From an uncultured Caulobacteraceae bacterium (lineage in GTDB: Bacteria > Pseudomonadota > Alphaproteobacteria > Caulobacterales > Caulobacteraceae): a stretch of 12,498 bases of DNA. The position numbers were made by a program, and so were the translations under genes. Positions 1 through 10,642 of the stretch are shown here, one piece after another. Each line of letters opens with the position of its first letter. Position 1 is the first letter of the stretch. The notes under the pieces were generated by a model. The model was given only the letters and a program-made list of their open reading frames with translations, was not told where the DNA came from and searched no databases. The stretch is taken from assembly GCA_903884915.1 (NCBI GenBank), contig CAISGS010000453.1, positions 1 through 12,498 on the forward strand, given 5' to 3'.

Positions 1-1
1 G

Positions 2-31
2 CGCTACGTGCTGATGCCGCTGCGGGTTTGA
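2..31 (+). CDS. dnaN: DNA polymerase III beta clamp, C-terminal end (partial)
   Basis: Only the last nine codons and a TGA stop are present. They read RYVLMPLRV, which matches the very conserved C-terminus of the bacterial sliding clamp (typically Y-V-x-M-P-M/L-R). DnaN is the ring that tethers DNA polymerase III and other enzymes to DNA. The call also rests on the next gene being recF, since dnaN-recF-gyrB is a common bacterial order. The stop lies 14 bases before the preferred recF ATG, so the two genes are probably co-transcribed. The rest of the gene is outside the window. Confidence 0.8.
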   Translation, partial: RYVLMPLRV

Positions 32-45
32 TCGCAGCGCCAGCT

Positions 46-3683
<3,638 letters not shown>

Positions 3684-3690
3684 GCCGCGT

Positions 3691-4344
3691 TCAAGGCTTG
3701 GATCGGATTAGATCGACCGCCTGCTGGTGATCGCTCATCCATTGGGCCGTTAAGGGACACCTGATAGAGATCATGTCTTTGATCCGATTGAAATCGGCCA
3801 TTAGATTTCGTGCGAAAATCGGTTCGTGGTGGGCAATTCTGTTTCTCAATCGTCTAATTTCAAAGAGGTTTTGATAGATTTCAGACCGCAAGATTTGAAT
3901 TGGCTTGGTGGTTTCCAAGTGCGGAAGTACCTGTCGGAGATAGGGTGACCAGAGGCGGTTATCATGTCGGCTGGTGAACATATTTTGCCAAAAATGGAAA
4001 TTAAGATCGCTGATTACCTCGCCCACAGTTTGACGATTGTGGCGGGCTGCAATGAGGTCCTTCCTTAGGCTGAACCCCGATTGCGGGTCCGGAAGGCTGC
4101 GTTCAAAGCCTTTAGACCATGGCCATTGGTCCCCATATTGCAATTCAAGCGCTTCGGAGATTGCGTTTCGTGTCACCACTTCGCAGATGTGAAGCGGCAT
4201 TAGTAGGGCGCCGGATAGGAGGGCGTTCCAACTATAGAGATCTTGAGCGGCCTTCGCGCCCGTGCCTGTTGCCAAATCGAAGGTCGCCATTCTGGCTTCA
4301 GATAGGCTCTTGCGGACCGCTGCTAAGGTTCGGAAGCTTGACAT
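3691..4344 (-). CDS. Abi-like HEPN-domain protein (putative abortive-infection RNase)
   Basis: This 217-residue protein resembles the Abi_2/AbiD-AbiF-like group of stand-alone HEPN proteins. Features seen are an N-terminal LSEARMATF, then [17 protein letters not shown] and EVVTRNAI (about 55-62), and near the C-terminus [14 protein letters not shown]. The latter contains the HEPN R-x4-6-H signature: R167 with H172 or H173, and a following E174. In the wider HEPN superfamily this motif forms a metal-independent RNase site, and Abi relatives block phage growth by damaging the host cell. Its target here is unknown. No antitoxin gene is adjacent. The DNA is clearly AT-richer than the flanking genes, which suggests horizontal gain. 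The preferred start keeps the conserved N-terminal block; M20 is an alternative. It converges on gyrB with a seven-base gap. The family call is from motif recognition only. Confidence 0.65.
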   Translation of the reverse strand: MSSFRTLAAVRKSLSEARMATFDLATGTGAKAAQDLYSWNALLSGALLMPLHICEVVTRNAISEALELQYGDQWPWSKGFERSLPDPQSGFSLRKDLIAARHNRQTVGEVISDLNFHFWQNMFTSRHDNRLWSPYLRQVLPHLETTKPIQILRSEIYQNLFEIRRLRNRIAHHEPIFARNLMADFNRIKDMISIRCPLTAQWMSDHQQAVDLIRSKP

Positions 4345-4426
4345 TTTGCCAGTTTACCCTTAGGAATTCTGGATAGCGCCACGGGTCATTGCTGGGTAAA
4401 ACCTCCCCCCGAGGACGATAGAGTTG

Positions 4427-4453
4427 AAAAACCCGCCGGACTGGCGGGTTTTT
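4427..4453. terminator. Bidirectional intrinsic terminator
   Basis: A perfect 11-bp stem (AAAAACCCGCC and GGCGGGTTTTT) encloses the five-base loop GGACT. It has a T-run on the + strand (six Ts) and another on the - strand (five Ts), so it should stop transcription both ways. No + strand gene lies between it and gyrB, about 740 bases upstream, so it probably ends the recF-gyrB transcript after passage through the Abi-like gene in antisense. On the - strand it would shield the Abi-like gene from transcripts arriving from the right. Confidence 0.9.
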
Positions 4454-4486
4454 TGTTAACAGCCTTGGGTTCTTGAGCGCAAGTCT

Positions 4487-4508
4487 TTGACACTTGAAAT
4501 TGTATAAT
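4487..4508 (+). promoter_or_regulatory. Candidate fpr promoter elements
   Basis: A perfect -10 hexamer TATAAT (4503-4508) lies about 47 bases upstream of the preferred fpr ATG and just downstream of the terminator. A perfect TTGACA (4487-4492) precedes it, but with only 10 bases between, too short for a standard sigma-70 promoter (16-18) and shorter than the spacing of known Caulobacter housekeeping promoters. Either the -10 works with a weaker -35, or the TTGACA is coincidental. Confidence 0.45.
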
Positions 4509-4554
4509 GTGCGGCGCCTCACTTCTCTGCGGCCCCGATATCGAAAGACCGTCC

Positions 4555-5358
4555 ATGACCACCCCTGCGCCTGAGGCCAAGCCTTCGCCCTATAATCATC
4601 AGACCGTTCTGTGGGTGAAGCACTGGACGGATCGGTTGTTTAGTTTTGCCATTAGCCGTCCGGCGAGCCTGCGGTTTCGGTCGGGTGAGTTCATCATGAT
4701 CGGGCTGGCGCTAGAGCCCAAGCCGATCCTACGGGCCTATTCCATTGCCAGTCCCGGCTTTGCCGACGAGATCGAGTTCCTGTCGATCAAGGTGCCCGAT
4801 GGCCCGCTGACCTCGCACCTCTTAAACATCCAGCCCGGCGACGAGGTGCTGATGGGCAAGAAGCCGACCGGAACGCTGGTGCTCGACGCGCTCAAGGGCG
4901 GCAAGAGGCTGTTCCTGATCAGTACCGGCACTGGCCTTGCCCCGTTCCTCAGCGTCGCGCGCGATCCAGAAACCTATGAGCGGTTCGAACAGGTGATTGT
5001 CGTCCATACGGTGCGCGAAGTGGCCGAGCTGGCCTATCGTGACCTGTTCGAGAAGGATATTTTCGACGATGAGTTGGTTGGCGAGCAGGCCAGAACCCAG
5101 CTTGTCTATTACCCCACCGTCACCCGCGAGCCCTTTGAGCGTCAGGGCCGGATCACCGACCGCGCCGCCGGCGGTGAGCTGTTCCGCGATTTACACCTTA
5201 ATCGGACGACCTTTGATCCCGCCGAAGACCGGGCCATGATCTGTGGCAGCATGGCCATGATCAAGGATGTGGCGGCGATGTTAGAGGCCCATGGCCTGGT
5301 CGAGGGTTCCAATGCCGAGCCCGGCGATTTCGTCATCGAACGGGCCTTTGTCGGCTAA
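4555..5358 (+). CDS. fpr: Ferredoxin-NADP+ reductase
   Basis: This flavoprotein exchanges electrons between NADP(H) and ferredoxin or flavodoxin, supporting redox balance and iron-sulfur or stress functions. With the ATG at 4555 it has 267 residues, near the roughly 260-270 usual for bacterial FPRs. It shows the FAD-binding RAYSIAS (R60-S66), the flavin-proximal block EFLSIKVPDGPLTSHL, the NADP-binding STGTGLAPF (about 123-131), and ICGSMAM near residue 229. The C-terminus FVIERAFVG fits the alphaproteobacterial and pseudomonad type. A longer reading from ATG 4507 adds 16 residues with no family resemblance and begins inside the candidate -10 box, so it is rejected. The gene is transcribed alone, away from the Abi-like gene, and it converges on recQ with a six-base gap. 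Confidence 0.93.
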   Translation: MTTPAPEAKPSPYNHQTVLWVKHWTDRLFSFAISRPASLRFRSGEFIMIGLALEPKPILRAYSIASPGFADEIEFLSIKVPDGPLTSHLLNIQPGDEVLMGKKPTGTLVLDALKGGKRLFLISTGTGLAPFLSVARDPETYERFEQVIVVHTVREVAELAYRDLFEKDIFDDELVGEQARTQLVYYPTVTREPFERQGRITDRAAGGELFRDLHLNRTTFDPAEDRAMICGSMAMIKDVAAMLEAHGLVEGSNAEPGDFVIERAFVG

Positions 5359-5364
5359 GGCCTG

Positions 5365-7200
5365 CTACTCGGTATCGCGAACCACCTTCAAGACCGCCTC
5401 GCCATAGCGGTCTAGCTTGCCTTGGCCGACGCCTCCTGTCTTGGCCAGAGCCGATGAGGTGGTCGGGCGGCCGCTGGCAATATCCAGCAAGGTGCGGTCG
5501 TGGAAAATGACATAGGGCGGTACGTGCTGGCGTGCGGCCTCTGACTTTCGCCAGTTGCGCAGGGCCTCGAACAGGGCGCGGTCGTGGATCGGCACCTCCA
5601 GCGAGACGCCGCCCATCCTTGACTGGCGGGTCTTGCCCGCGCGCGAGGGGGCCTCTTCGGTCAGCTTGCGCAACATTACTCGCCGCTCGCCGCGATAGAC
5701 CGCCCGTACGCCCTCGGCATCGCCCAGCCGGATGAGGGGGCGGCCATCATTGGGGTCTTCGGCCAACAGGCCCTCGAACAGAAGCTGATCCATCAGGTCG
5801 CGCCAAGCCACGGCGCTGAGGTCCTTGCCAATGCCAAAGGTGGTCATGCTGACCTCGGCGGCATCGGGGTTCTTGGTCTTGCCGAGTAGATGGTCGATGG
5901 CCCGGCCCCGGCCATAGCGTCCGCCCAATCGGTGGACCGCTGAAAGGGCCTTTTGCGCGGCTTCTGTCGCGTCCACCCCGACGGGCGGCGACAGGCAAAG
6001 ATCGCAGACACCGCAGGGCTCGGCCCCGGTCTCACCAAAATAGCGGCGCACGGCGGCGGCGCGGCAGGCCATGCCGTCGAGCATGGCATAGAGCTGGCGC
6101 AGCTTTCGGCCCTGCACCTGCTTGACGGCCTCATCGACATCGCGCCCTTGGCTGCGGCGCAGGGCCCAAGCCATGTCGGATGACCCATAGAGGGTGATCC
6201 CCTCGGCGGGGTCGCCGTCGCGTCCAGCCCGGCCAATCTCTTGCCAATAGGCCTCGATGGAGGCGGGGGGATCGGCATGGATGACAAAGCGGACGTCTGG
6301 CTTATCCACCCCCATGCCAAAGGCGATGGTGGCGACCATGACCGCTTCGTCCTCGTCAAGGAACCGGGTCAGCCGCTCTTCGCGCACCTTGCGGTCGAGG
6401 CCTGCATGGTAGGCGAGGGCGGGAATGCCCTGATCACAGAGTTTCTGCGCTAAAAGATCAGTGCCTTCGCGCGACCCGGCATAGACCACGCCCGCCCGGC
6501 CACGGCGCTCCTTGACCAGTTCGATGACCCGCTCGTGACCGCGTCCGCGTTTGCGTTCGGCGCTGAGGGCCAGTTCGGGACGGGCGAAACTGTCTACAAA
6601 TTCGGCCGCATCGGTCAGGTGCAGTTCAGCGCGGATATCGTCTCTGGTCCGCGCATCGGCCGTGGCCGTGACGGCCAGCCTTGGCACGGTCGGGAAGATT
6701 TCAGCCAGGCGGCCAAGGGTGCGATATTCGGGCCTAAAATCATGGCCCCATTGGCTCACGCAGTGGGCCTCATCGACGGCGATCAGGGCGATCTGGACTT
6801 GGGCCAAGCGATCGAGCATATGGCTCTGCATAAGGCCTTCGGGGGACATATAGAGCAGGTCCAACTCACCGGCCTCGATCTGTCGCCAGATGCGTGAGCG
6901 GTCGTCCATCATCGTATCGGAATCGAGCCGCTCTGCCGCCACGCCCGACTGCTGAAGTCCCGCCACCTGATCGGCCATCAGGGCAATGAGCGGTGAGACC
7001 ACAATGCCAAGGCCGGGCCGGATCATGCTGGGGATCTGATAGCACAGACTCTTGCCGCCGCCGGTGGGCAGCACGGCCAAGGCGCTGCGTCCGGCGAGGG
7101 CCTCGGCTATGACGCCGGCCTGCAAACCCCGAAAATCCCCGTGCCCAAAGGTGCGGCGCAGGGTGTCACGGGCTTGATCAAGATGGGATTCGGGGGTCAC
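5365..7200 (-). CDS. recQ: ATP-dependent DNA helicase RecQ
   Basis: This 3'-5' superfamily 2 helicase acts in recombination and fork repair. Its 611 residues match the family (about 600). The helicase core shows LPTGGGKS (motif I, 44-51), VDEAHCVSQWGHDFRPEY (motif II, DEAH 143-146), TATAD (178-182), FGMGVDKPDVRFVIH (294-308) and the motif VI arginines in QEIGRAGRDG (320-329). The RQC zinc site has four cysteines, C379, C396, C399 and C402, followed by a winged-helix region. An HRDC domain (about 536-611) ends the protein. The start is a GTG, giving MTPESHLDQA; no ATG exists near it in frame and its ribosome binding site is weak. The quinone oxidoreductase gene lies 67 bases upstream on the same strand, so the two may share a transcript. 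Confidence 0.96.
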   Translation of the reverse strand: MTPESHLDQARDTLRRTFGHGDFRGLQAGVIAEALAGRSALAVLPTGGGKSLCYQIPSMIRPGLGIVVSPLIALMADQVAGLQQSGVAAERLDSDTMMDDRSRIWRQIEAGELDLLYMSPEGLMQSHMLDRLAQVQIALIAVDEAHCVSQWGHDFRPEYRTLGRLAEIFPTVPRLAVTATADARTRDDIRAELHLTDAAEFVDSFARPELALSAERKRGRGHERVIELVKERRGRAGVVYAGSREGTDLLAQKLCDQGIPALAYHAGLDRKVREERLTRFLDEDEAVMVATIAFGMGVDKPDVRFVIHADPPASIEAYWQEIGRAGRDGDPAEGITLYGSSDMAWALRRSQGRDVDEAVKQVQGRKLRQLYAMLDGMACRAAAVRRYFGETGAEPCGVCDLCLSPPVGVDATEAAQKALSAVHRLGGRYGRGRAIDHLLGKTKNPDAAEVSMTTFGIGKDLSAVAWRDLMDQLLFEGLLAEDPNDGRPLIRLGDAEGVRAVYRGERRVMLRKLTEEAPSRAGKTRQSRMGGVSLEVPIHDRALFEALRNWRKSEAARQHVPPYVIFHDRTLLDIASGRPTTSSALAKTGGVGQGKLDRYGEAVLKVVRDTE

Positions 7201-7267
7201 GAGCAGGGTATGACCTGATCCGGCCAGAACCGTCTAGAGCCCGCCGCCGCTTTCGCCCGGTCTTGGC

Positions 7268-8251
7268 CTAGACCACCAACATAACCTTGCCGACATGGGC
7301 TCCGGCCTCGAGATAGGCATGGGCCTCAGCGGCCTGTTCGAGGGGGAAGGTCTTGTCGACCACCGCCTTGATCTTGCCCGCTTCGATCCACGGCCAGACG
7401 GTCGCCTCGACCGCCGCCGTGATGCGGGCCTTTTCGTCGGCGCTGCGCGGGCGAAGGGTCGAGCCGGTGATGATCAGACGCTTTTGCATCACCTTCATGA
7501 TGTTCAGCTCGACATTGGCCCCCGACAGGGTGGCGATGTGGACGAGCCGTCCGCCGGTGTTCAGGGCCTCGATGTTCTGAGCAAAGAAGGGCCCCGCCAC
7601 CATGTCCAAGATCACATCAACCCCGCCTGCCGCCTGGGCCACAGCGACGAAATCCTCCGAGGATGAATTGACGGCAATATCTGCGCCAAGGGCGAGGGCT
7701 TGAGCGGCCTTTTCGGCGCTCCTTGCCGTGACGATGACCTTAGCGCCCGCCGCTTTGGCCATTTGAATGGCCATGACGCCGATGCCAGAGGTGGCCCCAT
7801 GGATCATCAGAGTCTCACCAGCCTTAAGGGCGCCATGTTCGAAGACATTGACATAGACGGTCAGGGCCGTTTCGGGCAGGGCTGCGGCCTCAACCGGGCT
7901 TAGTCCCTTGGGCACAGGCAGCGCATGGCGACCATCGACCACGCAATATTGTGCATAGCCGCCGCCGCCGAGCAGGGCGGTGACCTGATCGCCGACCTTC
8001 CAGCGCTTGGTGCCCTCACCGACGGCGACAACCTCGCCAGAGGCCTCGAGGCCCAGAATGTCGGGCGCGCCGGGAGGCGGCGGATAGAAGCCCATCCGCT
8101 GCAAGATGTCCGGGCGATTAACCCCGGCCGAGCGGGTCTTGATGAGGATTTCGCCCGGGCCCGCCTTGGGAGCGGGGCGCTGTTCGGGGACCAGGGCCGA
8201 GGCCGGGCCCTTGCCGCCTTCAATCGAAACGGCGATCATAGTGTCGTCCAT
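7268..8251 (-). CDS. NAD(P)H quinone oxidoreductase, PIG3 family
   Basis: This is a medium-chain dehydrogenase/reductase without the zinc ligands, resembling the PIG3/zeta-crystallin group, which reduces quinones with NADPH. Seen from the N-terminus are a GroES-like domain with AGVNRPDILQRMGFYPPPP and LGLEASGEV, then the Rossmann motif HGATSGIG, then NTGGRLVHI and STLRPRS, typical of PIG3 members. From ATG 8251 the protein has 327 residues. Three starts are possible: 8272 (no Shine-Dalgarno), 8251 (GGGGA about four bases upstream, chosen here) and 8239, which best matches where family members begin (MIAVSIEGG). The physiological substrate cannot be told from sequence. The gene is divergent from the DUF1192 gene, with repeat structure between them. 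Confidence 0.88.
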   Translation of the reverse strand: MDDTMIAVSIEGGKGPASALVPEQRPAPKAGPGEILIKTRSAGVNRPDILQRMGFYPPPPGAPDILGLEASGEVVAVGEGTKRWKVGDQVTALLGGGGYAQYCVVDGRHALPVPKGLSPVEAAALPETALTVYVNVFEHGALKAGETLMIHGATSGIGVMAIQMAKAAGAKVIVTARSAEKAAQALALGADIAVNSSSEDFVAVAQAAGGVDVILDMVAGPFFAQNIEALNTGGRLVHIATLSGANVELNIMKVMQKRLIITGSTLRPRSADEKARITAAVEATVWPWIEAGKIKAVVDKTFPLEQAAEAHAYLEAGAHVGKVMLVV

Positions 8252-8286
8252 AATGTCCCCATGGGCTTGCATCGGCGATCTGTTGG

Positions 8287-8335
8287 GTCACAGATAGACG
8301 GGCTTGCGCGCCAAACACAAGGGCGCGACTGTGAC
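8287..8335. repeat. Nested inverted repeats in the divergent qor/DUF1192 promoter region
   Basis: An outer repeat GTCACAG (8287-8293) / CTGTGAC (8329-8335) encloses an inner repeat CGCGCC (8307-8312) / GGCGCG (8322-8327) around the loop AAACACAAG. The left flank between outer and inner arms is 13 bases and the right only one, so as RNA it would be a bulged hairpin. The right outer arm ends two bases before the DUF1192 Shine-Dalgarno. It could be an operator for the divergent pair or a leader hairpin. No factor is recognised. Confidence 0.45.
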
Positions 8336-8352
8336 TTAGGGAGGATGAGGAC

Positions 8353-8574
8353 ATGAATGATGAACCTGCCGAACCCCGCACGGGCCGTGGTCAGATCCTT
8401 TCGGCGCTGGGCCGCGAGGACCTTGAGCTCTATAGCGCCGAGGAGCTGAGCGAACGGATCGCCTCGCTTCGGGTGGAGATTTCGCGCATTGAGGCCCAGA
8501 TGGCCAAGAAGGCCAATGTTCGCTCCTCTGCCGATGCCCTGTTCAGCTTCAAATCCGATGACCCCTCCGCTTAA
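8353..8574 (+). CDS. DUF1192 family small protein
   Basis: This 73-residue acidic protein resembles DUF1192, a short alphaproteobacterial family of unknown function. The core LELYSAEELSERIASLRVEISRIEAQMAKKAN (about 25-56) looks like a helical, coiled-coil-prone stretch with heptad-like hydrophobic spacing, and the C-terminus carries the family-like ALFSF. There is no signal peptide or membrane segment, so it is probably cytosolic. A strong Shine-Dalgarno AGGGAGGA (8338-8345) sits seven bases before the ATG, fixing the start. rcdA follows on the same strand after 81 bases, so co-transcription is possible. No function can be stated. Confidence 0.85.
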   Translation: MNDEPAEPRTGRGQILSALGREDLELYSAEELSERIASLRVEISRIEAQMAKKANVRSSADALFSFKSDDPSA

Positions 8575-8655
8575 GGACGGTTTTGGCATATAGGTTGCTT
8601 TAAGAGACCCGTCTGCGGCTCTGGGCGGCGAGATTTTGGCAAGACTAGGACGGCG

Positions 8656-9177
8656 ATGAGCGATTTCGGCACAGCGGCAGTCATTGATTGGCGGGCCAGT
8701 CAGGTGAAGGACTTCACCCGATCGGAGCTGTTTGCCCGGACCTTTGCTGAGGGTATGGATCTGGTCGAGGAGGCGGCGGCCTATCTGGACGGCGGCGGAC
8801 GCCACGATTCCAAACTCCTGTCGCGCAATACGGCGCTGGCCTATGCGGGTCAGAGCATGCGCCTGACCACGCGGCTGATGCAGGTGGTCTCTTGGCTGCT
8901 GGTGCAGCGCTCCGTGCGGGACGGTGAGATCGCGGCCTCTGACGCCTGCGAAGAGCGCTATCGGCTGGCGCCTGAGCCTGCCGAGCGCGATAGGGGCCCT
9001 CTGCCAGACGATTTACCGGCTGGACTGGTGGACCTGTTGGAGCGATCCGAACGGCTCTATGGGCATGTCCTGCATCTGGACCGCCGCATGTATGTCGAGG
9101 CCGAGGTTGTTGCCGAGCCCAACCCTGTGCTGAGCCAGTTTCAACGGCTCAATGACGCCTTTGGGCCCAAGACCTAA
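8656..9177 (+). CDS. rcdA: RcdA, regulator of CtrA degradation (DUF1465)
   Basis: This 173-residue protein matches the DUF1465 family, whose characterised member is Caulobacter RcdA. There it is a helical adaptor in the CpdR-RcdA-PopA hierarchy that delivers the master regulator CtrA and other substrates to the ClpXP protease at the stalked pole during the G1-S transition. Recognisable blocks are RSELFARTFAEGMDLVEEAA (22-41), SRNTALAYAGQSMRLTTRLM (56-75), WLLVQRSVRDGE, and SERLYGHVLHLDRRM (131-145). The middle is a helical bundle and the tail after about residue 155 looks less ordered. AGGA lies five bases before the ATG. The CtrA role is inferred from the family; no full CtrA box was found upstream. 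The stop codon sits in the loop of a small hairpin. Confidence 0.85.
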   Translation: MSDFGTAAVIDWRASQVKDFTRSELFARTFAEGMDLVEEAAAYLDGGGRHDSKLLSRNTALAYAGQSMRLTTRLMQVVSWLLVQRSVRDGEIAASDACEERYRLAPEPAERDRGPLPDDLPAGLVDLLERSERLYGHVLHLDRRMYVEAEVVAEPNPVLSQFQRLNDAFGPKT

Positions 9178-9184
9178 GGGTCTT
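9169..9184 (+). other. Small hairpin spanning the rcdA stop codon
   Basis: AAGACC (9169-9174) pairs perfectly with GGTCTT (9179-9184) around the loop TAAG, which carries the TAA stop. It lies four bases before the second hairpin (9189-9208). No T-run follows, so alone it is not a terminator; it could protect the mRNA 3' end or be chance. Confidence 0.35.
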
Positions 9185-9188
9185 GATC

Positions 9189-9208
9189 AAGGGGTTTTGA
9201 AGCCCCTT
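9189..9208. terminator. Probable terminator hairpin between convergent rcdA and ccr
   Basis: AAGGGG (9189-9194) and CCCCTT (9203-9208) form a six-base-pair stem around TTTTGAAG, possibly extended inward by one T-G pair. It lies in the 51-base gap between convergent rcdA and ccr, where a shared terminator is expected. Neither side has a clear T-run, so efficiency may be modest or require Rho. Confidence 0.5.
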
Positions 9209-9228
9209 AATCCTTATCGATCAGAGAC

Positions 9229-10503
9229 TTAACCTCCGTTCGAAATTTCCAAAACCTCTTCCACGGTCCGCAGGCCGGGACGCTGGGCATTGACCAGAAC
9301 GCCCATATTGCCGGGAAGGTGTTTGTTATCGAGCATCTTTTCGTGGGCATCGGGAATACCGTCCCAGCCGAACACTTCAGACAGGCAAGGATCAATCCGG
9401 CGCTCAATGACCAGCCGGTTTGCGGCCGAGGCTTGGGCCAGATTGGCGAAGTGGCTGCCCTGAACGCGCTTTTGGCGCATCCACAGGAAGCGGGCATCCA
9501 TGGTCAGGTTGAAGCCGGAGGTTCCCGCGCAGATCACGACCATGCCGCCGCGCTTGACGACCAAGACGGACACCGGGATGGTCGCTTCGCCGGGATGTTC
9601 GAACACCATGTCGACATCCTTGCCGCCGGTGATCTGCCACAGGGCCTTACCGAACTTGCGGCTCTCTTTCATATAGTCGCCAAATTCCGGTCCATTGACT
9701 GTGGGCAGTTGGCCCCAGCAGTTGAAGTCGCTGCGATTGAGGACGGCCTTGGCTCCCATCGACATGACGAACTCACGCTTGTCTTCGGAGGAGACCACGC
9801 CGATGGCGTTGGCACCCGAAACGGCACAGAGTTGGGTGGCAAAGACGCCGAGGCCGCCCGAGGCGCCCCAAATTAGGACATTGTCGCCGGGACGGATGAT
9901 GTGGGGGCGGTGGCCAAACAGCATGCGATAGGCGGTGGCGAGCGTCAGGGTGTAGCAGGCGCTCTCTTCCCAGGTCAGGTGCTTGGGGCGCGGCATCAAC
10001 TGGCGTGACTGAACCCGTGTGAACTGGGCGAAGCTGCCGTCCGGGGTCTCATAGCCCCAGATGCGCTGAGAGGTCGAGAACATCGGATCGCCGCCGTTGC
10101 ACTCCTCGTCGTCCCCATCATCCTGGTTACAGTGGATGACCACCTCGTCTCCCGGGCTCCAGCGGCGCACCTTGGCGCCGACGGCCCAGACCACGCCCGA
10201 GGCATCAGACCCGGCAATATGATAGGGCTGCTTGTGCCCATCGAGCGGGCTGATCGGCTCGCCGAGGGCGGCCCATACGCCGTTATAGTTCACGCCAGCG
10301 GCCATCACGAGGACCAGAACCTCATCCTCGCCAATGGTTGGGGTCTCAACGACCTCGAGCTGCATGGCCTTGTTCGGGCGGCCATGGCGTTCCTTGCGGA
10401 TCGTCCAGGCATGCATGCGGGCTGGGACATGATAGGCCGGCGGAATCTCGCCGATCTCATAGAGGTCCTTCAAGGCTGGGGCAGTCATAGCAGTGCTGGT
10501 CAT
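9229..10503 (-). CDS. ccr: Crotonyl-CoA carboxylase/reductase
   Basis: Ccr carries out the NADPH-dependent reductive carboxylation of crotonyl-CoA to (2S)-ethylmalonyl-CoA, the defining step of the ethylmalonyl-CoA pathway for acetyl-CoA assimilation. From ATG 10503 it has 424 residues, the usual length. Seen are YEIGEIPPAYHVP near the start, AGVNYNGVWAALGEP with N74, RIWGYETPDGSFAQF with Y151 and E152, the NADPH-binding WGASGGLG (212-219), and GSHFANLAQASAANRL with H351. From memory of the structurally studied enzyme, the CO2-binding residues correspond to N74, Y151/E152 and H351, which separates carboxylating enzymes from plain reductases. The 36-residue in-frame extension to 10611 has no family resemblance. 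The gene is divergent from ecm and convergent with rcdA. Confidence 0.96.
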   Translation of the reverse strand: MTSTAMTAPALKDLYEIGEIPPAYHVPARMHAWTIRKERHGRPNKAMQLEVVETPTIGEDEVLVLVMAAGVNYNGVWAALGEPISPLDGHKQPYHIAGSDASGVVWAVGAKVRRWSPGDEVVIHCNQDDGDDEECNGGDPMFSTSQRIWGYETPDGSFAQFTRVQSRQLMPRPKHLTWEESACYTLTLATAYRMLFGHRPHIIRPGDNVLIWGASGGLGVFATQLCAVSGANAIGVVSSEDKREFVMSMGAKAVLNRSDFNCWGQLPTVNGPEFGDYMKESRKFGKALWQITGGKDVDMVFEHPGEATIPVSVLVVKRGGMVVICAGTSGFNLTMDARFLWMRQKRVQGSHFANLAQASAANRLVIERRIDPCLSEVFGWDGIPDAHEKMLDNKHLPGNMGVLVNAQRPGLRTVEEVLEISNGG

Positions 10504-10611
10504 GGCGCGGTTCCGGTCTTGGCGTGGTCTCGATTGGGGCTGTAACCCCGCAGATCTTAAGGCTGCCCGACAATAGTCAGCCCCTGACCCGCTTGTTTTG
10601 GGTGGTTTCAA

Positions 10612-10635
10612 GCAAGACCTTGCCCCTAGAGGGGC
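10612..10635. repeat. Two abutting palindromes in the probable ccr leader
   Basis: GCAAG-AC-CTTGC (10612-10623) shares its last two bases with GCCCCT-AG-AGGGGC (10622-10635). Both are perfect, with two-base centres. They lie between the proposed ccr operator and the ccr start, so they may be transcribed as part of a leader of about 130 bases, or form tandem operators. The two-base centres favour protein binding over RNA hairpins. Confidence 0.45.
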
Positions 10636-10642
10636 TCTGTCT

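Noticed and set aside
28..45. TTG start at 28 for recF
   Set aside because: It overlaps the dnaN stop codon, adds six non-conserved residues, and has no better ribosome binding site than ATG 46.
4507..4554. 16-residue N-terminal extension of fpr
   Set aside because: It starts inside the TATAAT box and has no family similarity; ATG 4555 gives the normal length.
7201..7267. Promoter or terminator between the quinone oxidoreductase gene and recQ
   Set aside because: No clear -35/-10 pair or stem followed by T-run could be found in the 67 bases.
8575..8655. CtrA box upstream of rcdA
   Set aside because: Two TTAA half-sites exist (8571-8574 and 8600-8603), but they are 25 bases apart instead of seven, and the first includes the DUF1192 stop codon.
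10504..10611. 36-residue N-terminal extension of ccr
   Set aside because: It has arginine- and proline-rich low-information content; the family begins near MTSTAMTAPALKDLYEIGE.
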